From assembly GCA_036005125.1 (NCBI GenBank), contig DASYQV010000258.1, positions 1 to 6,547 on the forward strand: DNA of 6,547 bases, in the 5' to 3' direction. Positions 6,138-6,547 of the stretch are shown piece by piece. A model generated the notes under the pieces. It had not been told where the DNA came from. It was given only the letters and a program-made list of their open reading frames with translations, and made no database searches. The DNA is from DASYQV01 sp036005125. GTDB lineage: Bacteria; Acidobacteriota; Vicinamibacteria; Vicinamibacterales; UBA2999. Numbering within the stretch: position 1 is the stretch's first letter; the number at the start of each line of letters is the position of its first letter. Position numbers and translations under genes: made by a program.

Positions 6138-6444
6138 GGACGATGTCTCCGCGCCATCGGCCGGGGCCGAAGCCTACTGGTTGCGCCTCTACGTCGCGGG
6201 ACAGACGCCGAAGTCGGTCCTGGCGTTCAGGAACCTGACGCAGATCTGCGAGACGCATCTGCGGGGGCGCTACGAGATCGAGATCATCGATCTCCTGGAA
6301 AATCCGCAGCTCGCACGCGGCGACCAGATCCTGGCCGTACCGACGCTCGTGCGCCGGCTGCCGGCACCGATCAAGAAGATCATCGGCGATCTGTCGAACA
6401 CGGAACGCGTCCTCGTCGGGCTGGATTTGCGCGAGCGTCCATAA
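6124..6444 (+). CDS. kaiB: KaiB-family protein, first copy
   Basis: 106-residue complete KaiB, the partner that binds the KaiC CI ring after a fold switch. The N-terminal strand-helix reads YWLRLYVAGQTPKSVLAF (18-35). The middle IIDLLENPQLA (54-64) and ILAVPTLVRRLPAPIKKIIGD (69-89) are canonical. The end GDLSNTERVLVGLDL (88-102) keeps the Gly and Asp region linked to fold switching in the cyanobacterial protein. The C-terminus stops soon after GLDL, shorter than in many cyanobacterial KaiB. The ATG at 6124 was chosen over one at 6067 because MQLSKDD matches a normal KaiB N-terminus and AAAGGA precedes it by about ten bases. The start lies inside the last codons of kaiC, implying translational coupling, and the stop abuts the next kaiB. 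Confidence 0.95.
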   Translation: MQLSKDDVSAPSAGAEAYWLRLYVAGQTPKSVLAFRNLTQICETHLRGRYEIEIIDLLENPQLARGDQILAVPTLVRRLPAPIKKIIGDLSNTERVLVGLDLRERP

Positions 6445-6547
6445 ATGGCCAAGACGCCCAGCGAGTGCTACGTGCTCCGCCTCTACGTGACCGGCCTGAC
6501 GCCGCGCTCGGCACGCGCCATCAAGAACCTGCAGGTGATCTGCGACG
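6445..6547 (+). CDS. kaiB: KaiB-family protein, second copy (cut by window end)
   Basis: 34 codons of a second KaiB, beginning MAKTPSECYVLRLYV with TGLTPRSARAIKNLQVICD after it. It matches the first strand and helix of KaiB and aligns to residues about 12-42 of the first copy, but many positions differ, so it is an old paralogue and not a recent duplicate. The ATG directly follows the TAA of the first kaiB (TAAATG), which points to coupled translation. The rest of the gene is outside the window, so completeness and the C-terminal fold-switch residues cannot be judged. Confidence 0.9.
   Translation, partial: MAKTPSECYVLRLYVTGLTPRSARAIKNLQVICD

Noticed and set aside
5129..6238. 369-residue plus-strand open frame
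   Set aside because: It is the +1-shifted shadow of kaiC; the composition is Arg/Pro/Gly-rich with no domain, whereas the kaiC frame has full motifs.
1..6547. CRISPR array, tRNA, rRNA or insertion sequence
   Set aside because: No regularly spaced direct repeats, tRNA-like cloverleaf, rRNA sequence or transposase was seen on reading both strands.

Overview
The window is GC-rich and tightly packed on both strands. It looks like a chromosomal segment from a non-cyanobacterial environmental bacterium. Acidobacteriota is my best guess, possibly the Vicinamibacteria side. The guess rests on the style of the Crp/Fnr regulator, the DUF2934 protein, the small unknown proteins and a kaiC-kaiB-kaiB arrangement without kaiA. 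It is an inference from remembered family patterns; no phylogenetic marker is present.

Left part (1-2017, minus strand): a large signalling protein runs off the left edge. Its order is receiver, PAS, GGDEF, EAL, so it is a cyclic-di-GMP enzyme. Its receiver has lost most of the phosphorylation residues. Upstream of it on the same strand is a 94-residue DUF2934 protein with a strong ribosome binding site. A stretch of about 525 bases (2018-2543) holds no convincing gene.

Middle part (2544-3213, plus strand): three very small genes lie in a row. They encode a two-helix membrane protein, a four-cysteine zinc-ribbon protein whose start overlaps the previous stop (ATGA), and a 58-residue charged helical protein. 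They face a convergent minus-strand pair: a 223-residue Crp/Fnr-type regulator (3769-4440) followed by a 146-residue Glu/Arg/Ala-rich, almost wholly helical protein (3268-3708).

Right part (4617-6547, plus strand): reading away from the Crp/Fnr gene across a 176-base divergent spacer is a complete double-domain KaiC ATPase. It keeps both Walker A motifs, both Glu-Glu catalytic pairs and a Ser-Ser version of the dual phosphorylation site. A complete KaiB overlaps its end by 14 bases. A second, different KaiB starts directly after the first and is cut by the window edge. No kaiA is seen. The spacer carries TGTC/GACA half-sites, including a Crp/Fnr-like palindrome, so the divergent regulator may control the kai operon. 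The window as a whole reads as a signalling and stress-response island: a c-di-GMP protein, a Crp/Fnr regulator, a KaiBC module and small unknown proteins.
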